Assembly (NCBI GenBank): GCA_964530445.1
Contig: CAZHBJ010000120.1
Span: forward strand, 1 to 10,671
Origin: FEN-1297 sp964530445
GTDB lineage: Bacteria; Bacteroidota; Ignavibacteria; Ignavibacteriales; Ignavibacteriaceae
Direction: 5' to 3'
Length of the DNA: 10,671 bases
The position numbers and the translations under genes are program-made. Of this stretch, positions 1 through 7,284 are shown piece by piece; positions within the stretch are counted from its first letter, which is position 1; the number at the start of each line of letters is the position of its first letter. The notes beneath the pieces are model-generated. The model ran no database searches. It was not told where the DNA came from and saw only the letters and a program-made list of their open reading frames with translations.

Positions 1-20
1 GCGGTTACTCTTTTCAATCA
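1..20 (-). CDS. possible start of a leftward gene running out of the window
   Basis: On the minus strand an ATG at 20-18 opens a frame (Met-Ile-Glu-Lys-Ser-Asn-Arg) that is still open at the window edge. A GAGG motif lies roughly 16 nt upstream, further than ideal for a ribosome binding site. Seven codons cannot identify a product, and an ATG in AT-rich DNA may be chance. It is listed only because the adjacent 220 bases otherwise have no assigned gene. Confidence 0.15.
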
Positions 21-244
21 TTATAATTTTGAATTATTCCTCGAATTAATTTTGTGATTTTTAATTTATCTAATAGTAAAAATGATTTGCTTATTTAGAC
101 AAAATATAAATAAGAAATTAAAAAGTAACAAACAATTAAGCTTTTTTATAAAATATAAGATTGGATAGAAATTAAAATGAGGAAAATTACAACCAAATAG
201 ATTTGAGCACTTGAGCAAAGCAACCGTTAAGTAAAGTAATAAAT

Positions 245-272
245 ACTCCCGGAATAAGCCAGGAGTTTTTTT
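245..272 (+). terminator. Rho-independent terminator with no visible upstream gene
   Basis: ACTCCCGG at 245-252 pairs with CCAGGAGT at 259-266 (one C-A mismatch) around the loop AATAAG, followed by a run of seven T at 266-272. This is the classical intrinsic terminator layout on the plus strand. No plus-strand gene ends just before it inside the window, so it may end a small RNA or a transcript entering from the left. In the reverse direction the stem is followed only by a mixed T/A stretch, so minus-strand activity is less likely. Confidence 0.65.
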
Positions 273-389
273 AGTTTAAATTAAATCTCGATTTTCTTAA
301 ATGTTTTTTTTGCAAAGGTTATTGTTTAATTAACCATTTTAACTATATCTACTTTTTCAACTTTACATAGCAGCTTGCTGCAATATGCC

Positions 390-465
390 GTCATTTCGTC
401 CGGAAGGAGAAATCTTACAGTATAAAAAGATTTCTCGGTCGTCCGAAGGGCTCCCTCGAAATGAC
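390..465. repeat. nested imperfect palindrome, probable dispersed REP/MITE-like element
   Basis: The outer arms GTCATTTCG (390-398) and CGAAATGAC (457-465) are perfect inverted copies. The inner arms GAGAAATCTT (407-416) and AAGATTTCTC (427-436) are also perfect, around a 10-nt AT-rich loop. Between inner and outer arms the left segment is short and the right one carries an extra segment with CGGTCGTCCGAAGGGCTCCC, so the fold is asymmetric. A T7 run at 467-473 follows, so a plus-strand transcript could terminate here. I recall near-identical GTCATTTCG/GAGAAATCT palindromes scattered between genes in Bacteroidota-type genomes, but the copy number in this genome cannot be seen from one window. 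No clear target-site duplication flanks it. Confidence 0.7.
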
Positions 466-523
466 ATTTTTTTACTTTTACGGCTTCCTATAATAGCTTA
501 AATGCTCTTCACTAATAAAACTA

Positions 524-3500
524 TTATTGCATATCTTTTCTCCATTCCGGAAATCTTCCTGGAGTATAAGGCGCACCGTATTTGTCAAGTTTGGATTCAA
601 CGGTTTTAACTTCACCGTCAATCGACTTAAGCTTAGTTAATAATCCGCCGAACTGATCGGCCGCAACATTGTAGGATTTAATAAATGTTGTAGTCGGAGC
701 AGAAGTTGTTGTCCATAACGATGAAGTAATTAAATCAATTCTATCTTTTAAACTTGTCGGAACAGCGCCTTCATAATGAGCTAATAAAGGGTTTCCGTTA
801 AGTTTTCTGTTAAAAGCATCTAACTCTTTTTTAATAGAAATAATCGAGTCGTATGTATTGTCCGGAACATTTGCTCCTTCAATAACAGCTTTTTCCATAT
901 AAGCAATTTTATTATTTAATGATTTTCTATACGAATCGACGGCAGACATTGCTCTGGTAAGATTGGCTACTTTTTTATTGAATTCAGTCAATGCAGGTAT
1001 ATCCTTTGCAGGCAGTGTAGTATTGTGAAGCTGCCTGCAGACAAATTCCTGAGGCTTAACTAATTCCGTGAATTTACCGTTTTCAAATTTGGAAAGTGAA
1101 ACTTTATATTTTCCGGGTACAACCATGTAACCCAAATCCGGCTGTTCCCATGGCACACTATTGTCGGGCGCCTTTAGTGAAACGGCGGTAAAAGGTGCAT
1201 ACCGGAAATTCCAGACAATCCTATTAATGCCTTTATGAGCTTCGGTTTTTAACTTTCTAATAACATTACCATGCTCGTCTGTTATGGTAAATAAAAGATA
1301 TGATTTCGGTTCTTCTTTTTCATTTAACAATTCTTTGTAAGAAGGATATTTTATATCTTCCTTTTTCTTTAACTCCTTCTTTTCATTATCTCTTCTTATT
1401 TTTTTAAGAGATTTAATATCATTTTTCAAATAATAAGTAAACACGGCGCCAAACGGGGGATTGGGTGCGGAATAAAAATTTGCTCCCTGGAAGCCGATTC
1501 CTTTAAAACCAAAAGGAGTAGATTGAATGTACATAAGTGCATTCTTAACCGGGAATATTACCGCTTCTTTGTCCATATCTTTCTTTAAATATCTCAGCGG
1601 AGTGTAATTATCAAGTATATAAATTCCTCTTCCGAAAGTTGAAACAACCAAATCATGTTCTCTTCTCTGGATTGTTAAATCCATAACGCATTCGGTGGGA
1701 ATTCCGTTTTTCAACTGTATCCAATCTTTTCCGCCGTCAACGGTAAAATAAACTCCGAACTGGGTTCCGATAAATAATAAATCTTTATTAACATCATCCT
1801 GGGCAATTGTATATGTACTTCCTTTTTTAGGTAGATTTCCGTTAAATAAAAACCACGAATGTCCTCCATCTGTAGTTTTGTATAAATAAGGTTTGTAGTC
1901 GCCGTCGACAAAATTTTGGCAGGCAGCATAAGCAATCTTCTTATTAAAATGCGAAGCTATTATCTGTGAGATTCTTGCATATTTCGGAAGACCGGGAGTT
2001 GAAGATTTAGTCCAAGTTTTTCCGCCGTCCGTTGTCACATGAATAAGCCCGTCACCGGAACCGACGAACAATAAATTTTCATCAATAGGCGATTCGGCAA
2101 TTGCGGAAATTTGCGCCATAGTTCCTTTTAGTGCAAGATCATCTATACTCCAGCTTCTGTCCATTAAGTGCTGCATTTCTTTTGGAACTCCTCTGGTAAG
2201 ATCCGGACTTATGACTTTCCACGTATCACCGCGGTCGTCGGTACGGAATAATTTATTTCCGCCTAAATACAATCTTTTATTATCAAATTTAGAAATTAAT
2301 AAAGCAGCATCCCAATCAAACCGGTATGCAGTATCCGTATTGAATTCATAAGGTCTTATATACAATTGCTCGCCGCTTTTTTTATCATATCTAACCAGTC
2401 CTGCATATTGAGATTCGGCATAAATGATATTCGGATTTTTCCAATCGACCTGTGTCTGGAAACCGTCTCCGCTGGTTGTAAAGTACCAGTCGCGGTTTGT
2501 TATGCCGCCTGTGCTAATTGTTCTTGAAGGTCCGCCGAAACTGTTGTTGTCCTGCGATCCGGCATAGACATTATAAAACGGAGTATCGTTATCTGTTGTA
2601 ACCTTGTAAATTTCCGCAATCGGGATATTTGATTTGAAAGCCCAGTTCTTTCCCTGATCATATGTCTCATAAACACCGCCGTCGCATCCGTCAATCATAT
2701 GCTGATTATCGGAAGGATCGATCCACAACACATGATTATCAACATGCTTATCTTTCTCGCCTAATTTTTTCCATGTCTTTCCTCCGTCAATGCTGACCTT
2801 CATAAAAACATCCATGCTGTACAATCTGTTTATATCTTTAGTGTCGCAAAAAAGTTTTTGAAAATAAAAAGGATAGGTTGAAACATAGCTGCTTTCCTTT
2901 GTCCAGCTAACACCTCTGTCTGTACTTTTATAAACTCCGCCGTTTTTTTTAGCTTCAATAATTGCAAACAAAACATCGGGATTGACCGGAGAGATTGCCA
3001 GTCCTATTCTGCCGACATCACCGGAAGGCAACCCTTGTTTCATTTTATTCCATGTTTTACCTGCATCCGTGCTGCGATAAATCCCGCTTTCGGGTCCTCC
3101 GCTTACTCCGGTGTAAAGTTTTCTCATTCGCTGATGGGCAACTGCATATAATAAATTATCGTATCTCGGATCCATATGAATTTCGTAGCAGCCGGTGTAC
3201 TTGCTGATGAATAAAACATTCTTCCATGTTTGACCGCCGTCAGTCGTTTTAAAAATTCCCCTGTCGCCGCCGGCTTTTCTTAACGAGCCGTAAGCAGCTA
3301 CATATACTGTATTCGGATGTTTCGGGTCAACAACAACCCCTCCGATCTGTTGCGAGCTTTTAATTCCCATATCTTTCCAGGATTTACCGCCGTCTTCGCT
3401 TTTATAAACTCCGTCGCCGTATATTACATTGTTCTGATTATCGTTTTCACCGGTACCGACCCACACAACATTAGGGTTTGTGGGATCAATTGTTATTGCT

Positions 3501-3805
3501 CCTATTGCATAAGCTCCTTCATGGTTGAATACCGGGTTAAAAGTAATTCCATTGTCGGTTGTTTTCCACAAAGAACCGTGACCCGAACCTACAAAGTATT
3601 CGCTATGATTAAACGGATTAACCGCAATGGCCACAACCCTGCCGCCTGTTATTGCCGGTCCTATGCTTCTAAACTTTAAGCCGGTTAAAGGAATATTCTT
3701 AAGAGAATCAGGGTGGGACTCTTTTTCAGTTTGATTTTTTGCGGTAATGTTTATAGTTAAAAAAAGGAAGAATAAAATAACGGGAAGTTTGAATATGTTT
3801 TTCAT
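524..3805 (-). CDS. exported Asp-box beta-propeller protein (VPS10/sortilin-like, GH74-like fold)
   Basis: The 1093-aa product starts with a signal peptide (Lys-rich start, hydrophobic core about residues 7-21), so it is exported. Eleven Asp-box motifs of the form S/T-x-D-x-G-x-T/S-W can be read at about residues 81, 135, 186, 244, 293, 337, 380, 521, 590, 643 and 688. This is the hallmark of sialidase/BNR-type blades and fits two tandem propellers as in sortilin VPS10 domains and GH74 xyloglucanases. Residues 800-830 form a very charged Lys/Glu linker. About 835-910 resembles a FlgD-type Ig-like domain (GNVIRKL...GINRIVWNF...PGKYKVSL), and 930-1090 is a predicted helical tail. There is no obvious type IX secretion C-terminal domain. 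Proteins of this kind are often labelled glycosyl hydrolase, but no catalytic residues can be assigned here, so enzymatic activity is unproven and binding of a peptide or glycan is equally possible. A GGTG at 3817-3814 is a weak ribosome binding site for the chosen ATG, which is supported by the signal peptide. Confidence 0.93.
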   Translation of the reverse strand: MKNIFKLPVILFFLFLTINITAKNQTEKESHPDSLKNIPLTGLKFRSIGPAITGGRVVAIAVNPFNHSEYFVGSGHGSLWKTTDNGITFNPVFNHEGAYAIGAITIDPTNPNVVWVGTGENDNQNNVIYGDGVYKSEDGGKSWKDMGIKSSQQIGGVVVDPKHPNTVYVAAYGSLRKAGGDRGIFKTTDGGQTWKNVLFISKYTGCYEIHMDPRYDNLLYAVAHQRMRKLYTGVSGGPESGIYRSTDAGKTWNKMKQGLPSGDVGRIGLAISPVNPDVLFAIIEAKKNGGVYKSTDRGVSWTKESSYVSTYPFYFQKLFCDTKDINRLYSMDVFMKVSIDGGKTWKKLGEKDKHVDNHVLWIDPSDNQHMIDGCDGGVYETYDQGKNWAFKSNIPIAEIYKVTTDNDTPFYNVYAGSQDNNSFGGPSRTISTGGITNRDWYFTTSGDGFQTQVDWKNPNIIYAESQYAGLVRYDKKSGEQLYIRPYEFNTDTAYRFDWDAALLISKFDNKRLYLGGNKLFRTDDRGDTWKVISPDLTRGVPKEMQHLMDRSWSIDDLALKGTMAQISAIAESPIDENLLFVGSGDGLIHVTTDGGKTWTKSSTPGLPKYARISQIIASHFNKKIAYAACQNFVDGDYKPYLYKTTDGGHSWFLFNGNLPKKGSTYTIAQDDVNKDLLFIGTQFGVYFTVDGGKDWIQLKNGIPTECVMDLTIQRREHDLVVSTFGRGIYILDNYTPLRYLKKDMDKEAVIFPVKNALMYIQSTPFGFKGIGFQGANFYSAPNPPFGAVFTYYLKNDIKSLKKIRRDNEKKELKKKEDIKYPSYKELLNEKEEPKSYLLFTITDEHGNVIRKLKTEAHKGINRIVWNFRYAPFTAVSLKAPDNSVPWEQPDLGYMVVPGKYKVSLSKFENGKFTELVKPQEFVCRQLHNTTLPAKDIPALTEFNKKVANLTRAMSAVDSYRKSLNNKIAYMEKAVIEGANVPDNTYDSIISIKKELDAFNRKLNGNPLLAHYEGAVPTSLKDRIDLITSSLWTTTSAPTTTFIKSYNVAADQFGGLLTKLKSIDGEVKTVESKLDKYGAPYTPGRFPEWRKDMQ

Positions 3806-3980
3806 ACGGTTTTCACCAATCGATTTAAAAATTATTTTATAATTTTTTTCATTTATTGCTAATGAAAAGATGATTTCTTTAATCTAAAAAAGATGTCATC
3901 CTTTAATACTAATTAATTTTGGATAGTAGATGAAGTTCTTAAGCAAAGTCTTAAAAAAAATATGAGATTATTTAATTGAA
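3806..3980. other. spacer between the two exported-protein genes
   Basis: 175 bases of AT-rich sequence lie downstream of the OB-fold gene and upstream of the propeller gene. I see no credible hairpin with a T tract in the minus direction and no promoter I would defend, so whether the two genes are co-transcribed cannot be decided from sequence alone. Confidence 0.4.
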
Positions 3981-4346
3981 TTATTCAGGTTTCAGCCTGG
4001 CTAATTTGATCTGATCTTTATTATTAATAACTATCTCCGGTTTATCATTGTAGTTCTGTACGGTACCTGTAACAGAAACAGCCTTACCTTCAAAGCTTTT
4101 TATATCACTGAATTTAGAAGTATCTGAAGAAAAAATAACCGCTGTAAAAGTATTATCCGGGAAATCCCCTCCCATGTTTAGGAAATAATTTCCCGTCTTG
4201 GTTAAATGAACCTGATTTACAACACCGATAACGGTAACTTGGCTGCCGATGTAATTTTCTGCCGAATCCGGGGATGTTTTGGTTTGGGGATACATTGCAG
4301 CAGGTAGAATGAAGAGAAAAATTAAAAGAAAGAATAGTTTTTTCAT
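3981..4346 (-). CDS. small exported OB-fold protein
   Basis: The 121-aa product has a signal peptide (KK followed by a Phe/Leu-rich core, residues 4-17, probable cleavage near the AAMYPQ segment). The mature part (about 31-115) has the strand pattern of an OB-fold: IGSQVTVIGVVNQV, then TGNYFLNMGG, then FTAVIFSSD, then GKAVSVTGTVQNYNDKPEIVI. This pattern occurs in the OB-fold module attached to some exported nucleases and in stand-alone periplasmic proteins; here no nuclease domain is present. There is no Cys after the signal peptide, so it is not a lipoprotein. An AAGG at 4358-4355 lies 8 nt before the ATG and supports the start. It precedes the propeller gene on the same strand by 175 bases. 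Ligand and role are unknown; nucleic acid or carbohydrate binding would be guesses. Confidence 0.88.
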   Translation of the reverse strand: MKKLFFLLIFLFILPAAMYPQTKTSPDSAENYIGSQVTVIGVVNQVHLTKTGNYFLNMGGDFPDNTFTAVIFSSDTSKFSDIKSFEGKAVSVTGTVQNYNDKPEIVINNKDQIKLARLKPE

Positions 4347-4895
4347 TTTAGCAACCTTAATTTTTGATAAAAATAATGAAAATAATCAGATTAATTTATG
4401 AGATTGAACAAATTTATTAAAATTTTTATATAAGTAAACAAAAATCCTTGTAATAAACATAGCTTCGTTCTTGAAATTCTTAATTAACTCTAGAATATGG
4501 ATAATGAAGTCAATAAAGATTCTCCATCCTACAATTTTGGAGTATATTTTTGATGAATCTTTTTACTAATGAATTAGTTCGATAAAATAGCATTATTTCG
4601 CTATTACCAAATCGTAAATACTTTAATGTAGCAAATCATGTTAATAACAAGCACAGTCCTCACGTCGTCGGGTTAAATAAAACTTAATTTTATACGAATA
4701 TATATAATAAATATGAAACTAAATAATGGTAAATTATTAATTGACTATATAATAATTATGTAATGAAAAATATAAATTTATTTTTTAATGTTTAGCAAAA
4801 GACACTTAAAAAATAAGCTGCCCATTTTGGTTGCAAACCGCTTAATAAATTACGCTAAAGATATGACTAATTAAGTTTGGAGCTAATGAATATAA
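4347..4895. other. 549-bp AT-rich divergent intergenic region
   Basis: It lies between the start of the leftward OB-fold gene and the rightward histidine kinase gene, so both promoters should be here. No protein gene is supported on either strand. Visible structure: a near-perfect dyad ACTAAT-GA-ATTAGT at 4565-4578; a small hairpin AATAGC/GCTATT at 4586-4605; and GGTT-GCA-AACC at 4829-4839, about 57 nt before the kinase start, which could be an operator or a 5' leader hairpin. All three could be chance in AT-rich DNA. I could not assign -35/-10 or Bacteroidetes-type promoter boxes with confidence. Confidence 0.5.
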
Positions 4896-7043
4896 ATGAA
4901 AATCAGAGCAAAATTAATTTTAATAACTATATTACTTCTAATACCGATCATATTAATGTGGACAATTACGGACATATTAATAACAAAAAATACCGAGAAA
5001 CATTCACGTGAAATTATAAAATTTTATGCAAGTACGCTTGCTTTAACAATAGGCAGAGAATACGAAAATGAAGAAAAAAATAGTATGTCCATATTCGATC
5101 GAAGGAATGATCTTGAGGACTTTATAAAGGATATTGAAACAATAAAAAAAGTTGATCTAGTAATATTAGATACGACAAAAACAATTATTGCAGATGTTTT
5201 TGAAAAAAATATCGGGATAAAATACAACGCTGAAAATAATAATGTTATAAACAATGCAATAAATAAAGGTACAGACGGGACAATTAAAGAATACAGCAAA
5301 GACTATCCTAAAGGAATATCCCTATATATTTGCCCTATAAAAAATGAACATGGTAAAACAATAGGCGTACTATTAATGCAGTACGATAATTTATTGAAGG
5401 GATTAAGAGCGGAAGCTAAGAATACACAGAGAACATTTATCGGTGCCGGAATAATTTTGCTCTTAGTATTAAGTATTTTAGGATTGTTATATACCAGAAT
5501 GATGACGAGTTGTATTGATAAAATTGTAAATGCAGTGCGTAAATTTGCCGGCGGCGATTACGCCGCAAGAATTAATTCTAAACGAAAAGACGAATTGGGG
5601 GAAATTTCAAATGCAATTGATCAAATGATAGAACAAAAAAATAAGTATGATGAAGACATTAAGTTGCTGAGCAATGCAATGAAAAGTTCAAACGATTTGA
5701 TCTCAATAACAAACAAAGATGCAAAGTTTATTTTTGTAAACGATGCTTTTTGTAAAACATACGGGTATGTAGAAAACGAAATATTAGGAAAGAGTGTTGC
5801 TTTAATTAGCTCCGATAAAAATAATATCTATTTTAATAAATTGTATAACGAGGAAACTTATACAAACGGATGGTACGGGGAAAGATGGAGCAAAACAAAA
5901 GACGGAAGGGAATTCTTAATCAATTTAAACCTATCGCCGGTAAAAAATATTAAAGAGGAATTACTCGGATTGGTGGCAGTATCCAGTGATATTACTCATA
6001 AAAAGCTGGCGGAAGAAGCACTCCGTATAAGCGAAGAAAAATTCAGGCTGGTATTTGAAAACATACCCGTTGGAATTATATATGCCAGTCCTAAAGGTAA
6101 ATTAATAAATTGCAACGAAATATTTTTAACAATGTTGAATATAACAAAAGAGGAATTCCAGAATTTTGATTTTTCACAGCTGCAGGATGTTAATCTTAAA
6201 GAAGCCTTTAGATTGGCATTTTCGGGAATGATAGGAAGATATGAAGGTGATTATAAATCCGTTCTTTCAAAGAGAGTAATCTCACTGAAAATAGCATTTG
6301 CTCCAATTACTAATGATGACAAGATAACCGGGATAGTCGGAATTTTTGAAGATATATCGGAATTAAAACAACTTGAAAGATTTTTCTTCCATGATATCTT
6401 AAATACGGCAGGTACGTTAAGAAATTATATCGAATTATTAAACGACAAAAATTTTGAAGCTGAAGATAAAGAAGAATCAACGAAGCAAATTCAGTTAATG
6501 TCCGATCAATTAATTAAAGAAATTATTTCTCATCGATCCATATTAACTTCGGATAAAACAAAGATTAAATTAAATATTGAATCGATAGATTCTTTAGACC
6601 TGCTAAAAAGTATAAGCAAAAATTTTAAAAAGGTTACTTATGCACAAAATATAAAGATCATTATCAATAAAGAAGCTGATAATATTGAAGTAAAAACAGA
6701 CAGGGCATTACTAGGAAGGACAATTGAAAATTTAATTAAGAATGCTATAGAGGCTTCGAATGAAGGGCAAACAGTTAGTTTAGGATTAAAACAGGCGGAG
6801 AATAAGATAATATTTTGCGTGCATAATAATAACTTTATACCTGAAGATATTCAAAGTAAAATTTTTCATCGATCTTTTTCAACTAAAGGAGGGGGAAGAG
6901 GAATAGGAACTTACAGCATAAAATATCTAACTGAAAATTATTTAAAAGGAGAAGTATATTTTAAGTCGGATATGAAAGAGGGAACTTCTTTTTATATAAG
7001 AATACCTAAAGAGATAAAAGAGAACGGGAATGTTTTATCGTAA
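4896..7043 (+). CDS. membrane-bound sensor histidine kinase (Cache-like sensor, HAMP, two PAS, HATPase)
   Basis: The product (715 aa) has a first membrane helix (about 5-29), an extracytoplasmic sensor (30-178) with Cache/PDC-like strand patterns (VDLVILDTTKTIIAD...ISLYICPIKNEHGKTIGVLLMQYD), a second helix (179-200), HAMP (201-252), PAS1 with its PAC segment (258-368), PAS2 (378-490) and a kinase core (492-704). The phospho-acceptor is probably His499 in the box FFHDILNT, not the common SHELRTPL type. The N-box is NLIKNAIEAS with Asn616. The G1 segment, where DxGxG is usual, reads HNNNFIP, followed by IFHRSFSTKGGGRGIGTYS, which keeps the F-box and G2-like glycines. I recall this H-box/N-box/G1 combination from a distinct clade, so it is probably an active variant. 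It transfers phosphate to an unseen response regulator; none is encoded here, so it is an orphan kinase. The start is the ATG at 4896, with GGAG 13 nt upstream (4879-4882), a rather long spacing; the ATG at 4886 is in another frame. Confidence 0.93.
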   Translation: MKIRAKLILITILLLIPIILMWTITDILITKNTEKHSREIIKFYASTLALTIGREYENEEKNSMSIFDRRNDLEDFIKDIETIKKVDLVILDTTKTIIADVFEKNIGIKYNAENNNVINNAINKGTDGTIKEYSKDYPKGISLYICPIKNEHGKTIGVLLMQYDNLLKGLRAEAKNTQRTFIGAGIILLLVLSILGLLYTRMMTSCIDKIVNAVRKFAGGDYAARINSKRKDELGEISNAIDQMIEQKNKYDEDIKLLSNAMKSSNDLISITNKDAKFIFVNDAFCKTYGYVENEILGKSVALISSDKNNIYFNKLYNEETYTNGWYGERWSKTKDGREFLINLNLSPVKNIKEELLGLVAVSSDITHKKLAEEALRISEEKFRLVFENIPVGIIYASPKGKLINCNEIFLTMLNITKEEFQNFDFSQLQDVNLKEAFRLAFSGMIGRYEGDYKSVLSKRVISLKIAFAPITNDDKITGIVGIFEDISELKQLERFFFHDILNTAGTLRNYIELLNDKNFEAEDKEESTKQIQLMSDQLIKEIISHRSILTSDKTKIKLNIESIDSLDLLKSISKNFKKVTYAQNIKIIINKEADNIEVKTDRALLGRTIENLIKNAIEASNEGQTVSLGLKQAENKIIFCVHNNNFIPEDIQSKIFHRSFSTKGGGRGIGTYSIKYLTENYLKGEVYFKSDMKEGTSFYIRIPKEIKENGNVLS

Positions 7044-7126
7044 AGGTATCGGAAAATATTCTCGGCAAAAAAGTTAAGCAGTAAATTTAAACAAGGATTT
7101 TTTGGCATCGAATAAAACTTATTACC
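7044..7126. other. convergent spacer between kinase and small-protein genes
   Basis: 83 bases separate the stop of the kinase gene from the stop of the leftward small gene. A CAAAAAA/TTTTTTG inverted pair with a long loop is the only symmetry visible; it is too AT-rich and open to call a terminator. Confidence 0.35.
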
Positions 7127-7270
7127 TCAATGTTTTCTTACCATCCTCAGCATTTTAATATTAATAATAAGAAAGCGAACGAACTGCCATATAAAGTTTG
7201 TCCTTAAATACTTTGTAAATTTTGTAGGCAGCGGCGCATAAAAACTTTGATCAAAAGGTTTTTTTATCAT
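7127..7270 (-). CDS. 47-aa small basic protein co-operonic with the SQR-like flavoprotein
   Basis: An ATG at 7270-7268 opens a 47-codon frame ending in TGA at 7129-7127. A perfect AAGGAG (7284-7279) stands 8 nt before it and begins directly after the TAA stop of the upstream flavoprotein gene, leaving 14 nt between the genes, so translational coupling in one operon is very likely. The peptide starts MIKKPFDQSFYAPLPTKF, continues with a Lys/Arg-Thr stretch, and has a hydrophobic, Arg/Lys-punctuated segment at about residues 26-40 (FIWQFVRFLIINIKM) ending in LRMVRKH. This looks amphipathic or membrane-associating and not like a random frame; net charge is strongly positive. I recall similar short proteins with a YAPLP-type motif beside such flavoproteins in related bacteria, but this was not checked. 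The likely role is assembly, membrane docking or electron transfer support for the flavoprotein; no enzymatic motif is present. Confidence 0.8.
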   Translation of the reverse strand: MIKKPFDQSFYAPLPTKFTKYLRTNFIWQFVRFLIINIKMLRMVRKH

Positions 7271-7278
7271 TATCTTTT

Positions 7279-7284
7279 CTCCTT
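7279..7284 (-). promoter_or_regulatory. strong ribosome binding site of the small gene
   Basis: AAGGAG on the minus strand, 8 nt before the ATG at 7270 and abutting the preceding stop codon. It is the best Shine-Dalgarno sequence in the window and the main reason for accepting the 47-codon gene. Confidence 0.8.

Larger units (their letters stand above)
21..523. other. non-coding AT-rich spacer with two hairpin elements
   Basis: No open frame here has a believable start, ribosome binding site and length; the longest tidy one with a nearby purine tract is a 7-codon ATG...TAG frame at about 177-200. The stretch contains an orphan intrinsic terminator at 245-272, a small perfect hairpin GCAGC-TT-GCTGC at 370-381, and the nested palindrome at 390-465. 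The 3' end of the Asp-box gene begins at 524, so the palindrome would fall in or just after its 3' untranslated region. Confidence 0.6.

Noticed and set aside
1711..3207. Shorter open frames within the propeller gene (1711-1935 and 2500-2694 minus, 2995-3207 plus)
   Set aside because: They are out-of-frame or antisense shadows of the 1093-aa gene without start signals or protein-like composition.
3317..3679. 120-codon plus-strand open frame opposite the propeller gene
   Set aside because: It is antisense to the strongly supported Asp-box coding sequence, lies over repeat-bearing codons, and its Cys/Tyr/Arg-rich peptide has no domain pattern or ribosome binding site.
524..3805. Annotation of the Asp-box protein as a sialidase
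   Set aside because: Asp-boxes are structural; the sialidase arginine triad and FRIP motif are not recognisable.
5024..5299. 91-codon minus-strand frame opposite the kinase sensor domain
   Set aside because: Hydrophobic appearance is the complement of Lys/Asn/Glu-rich codons of the kinase; no ribosome binding site.
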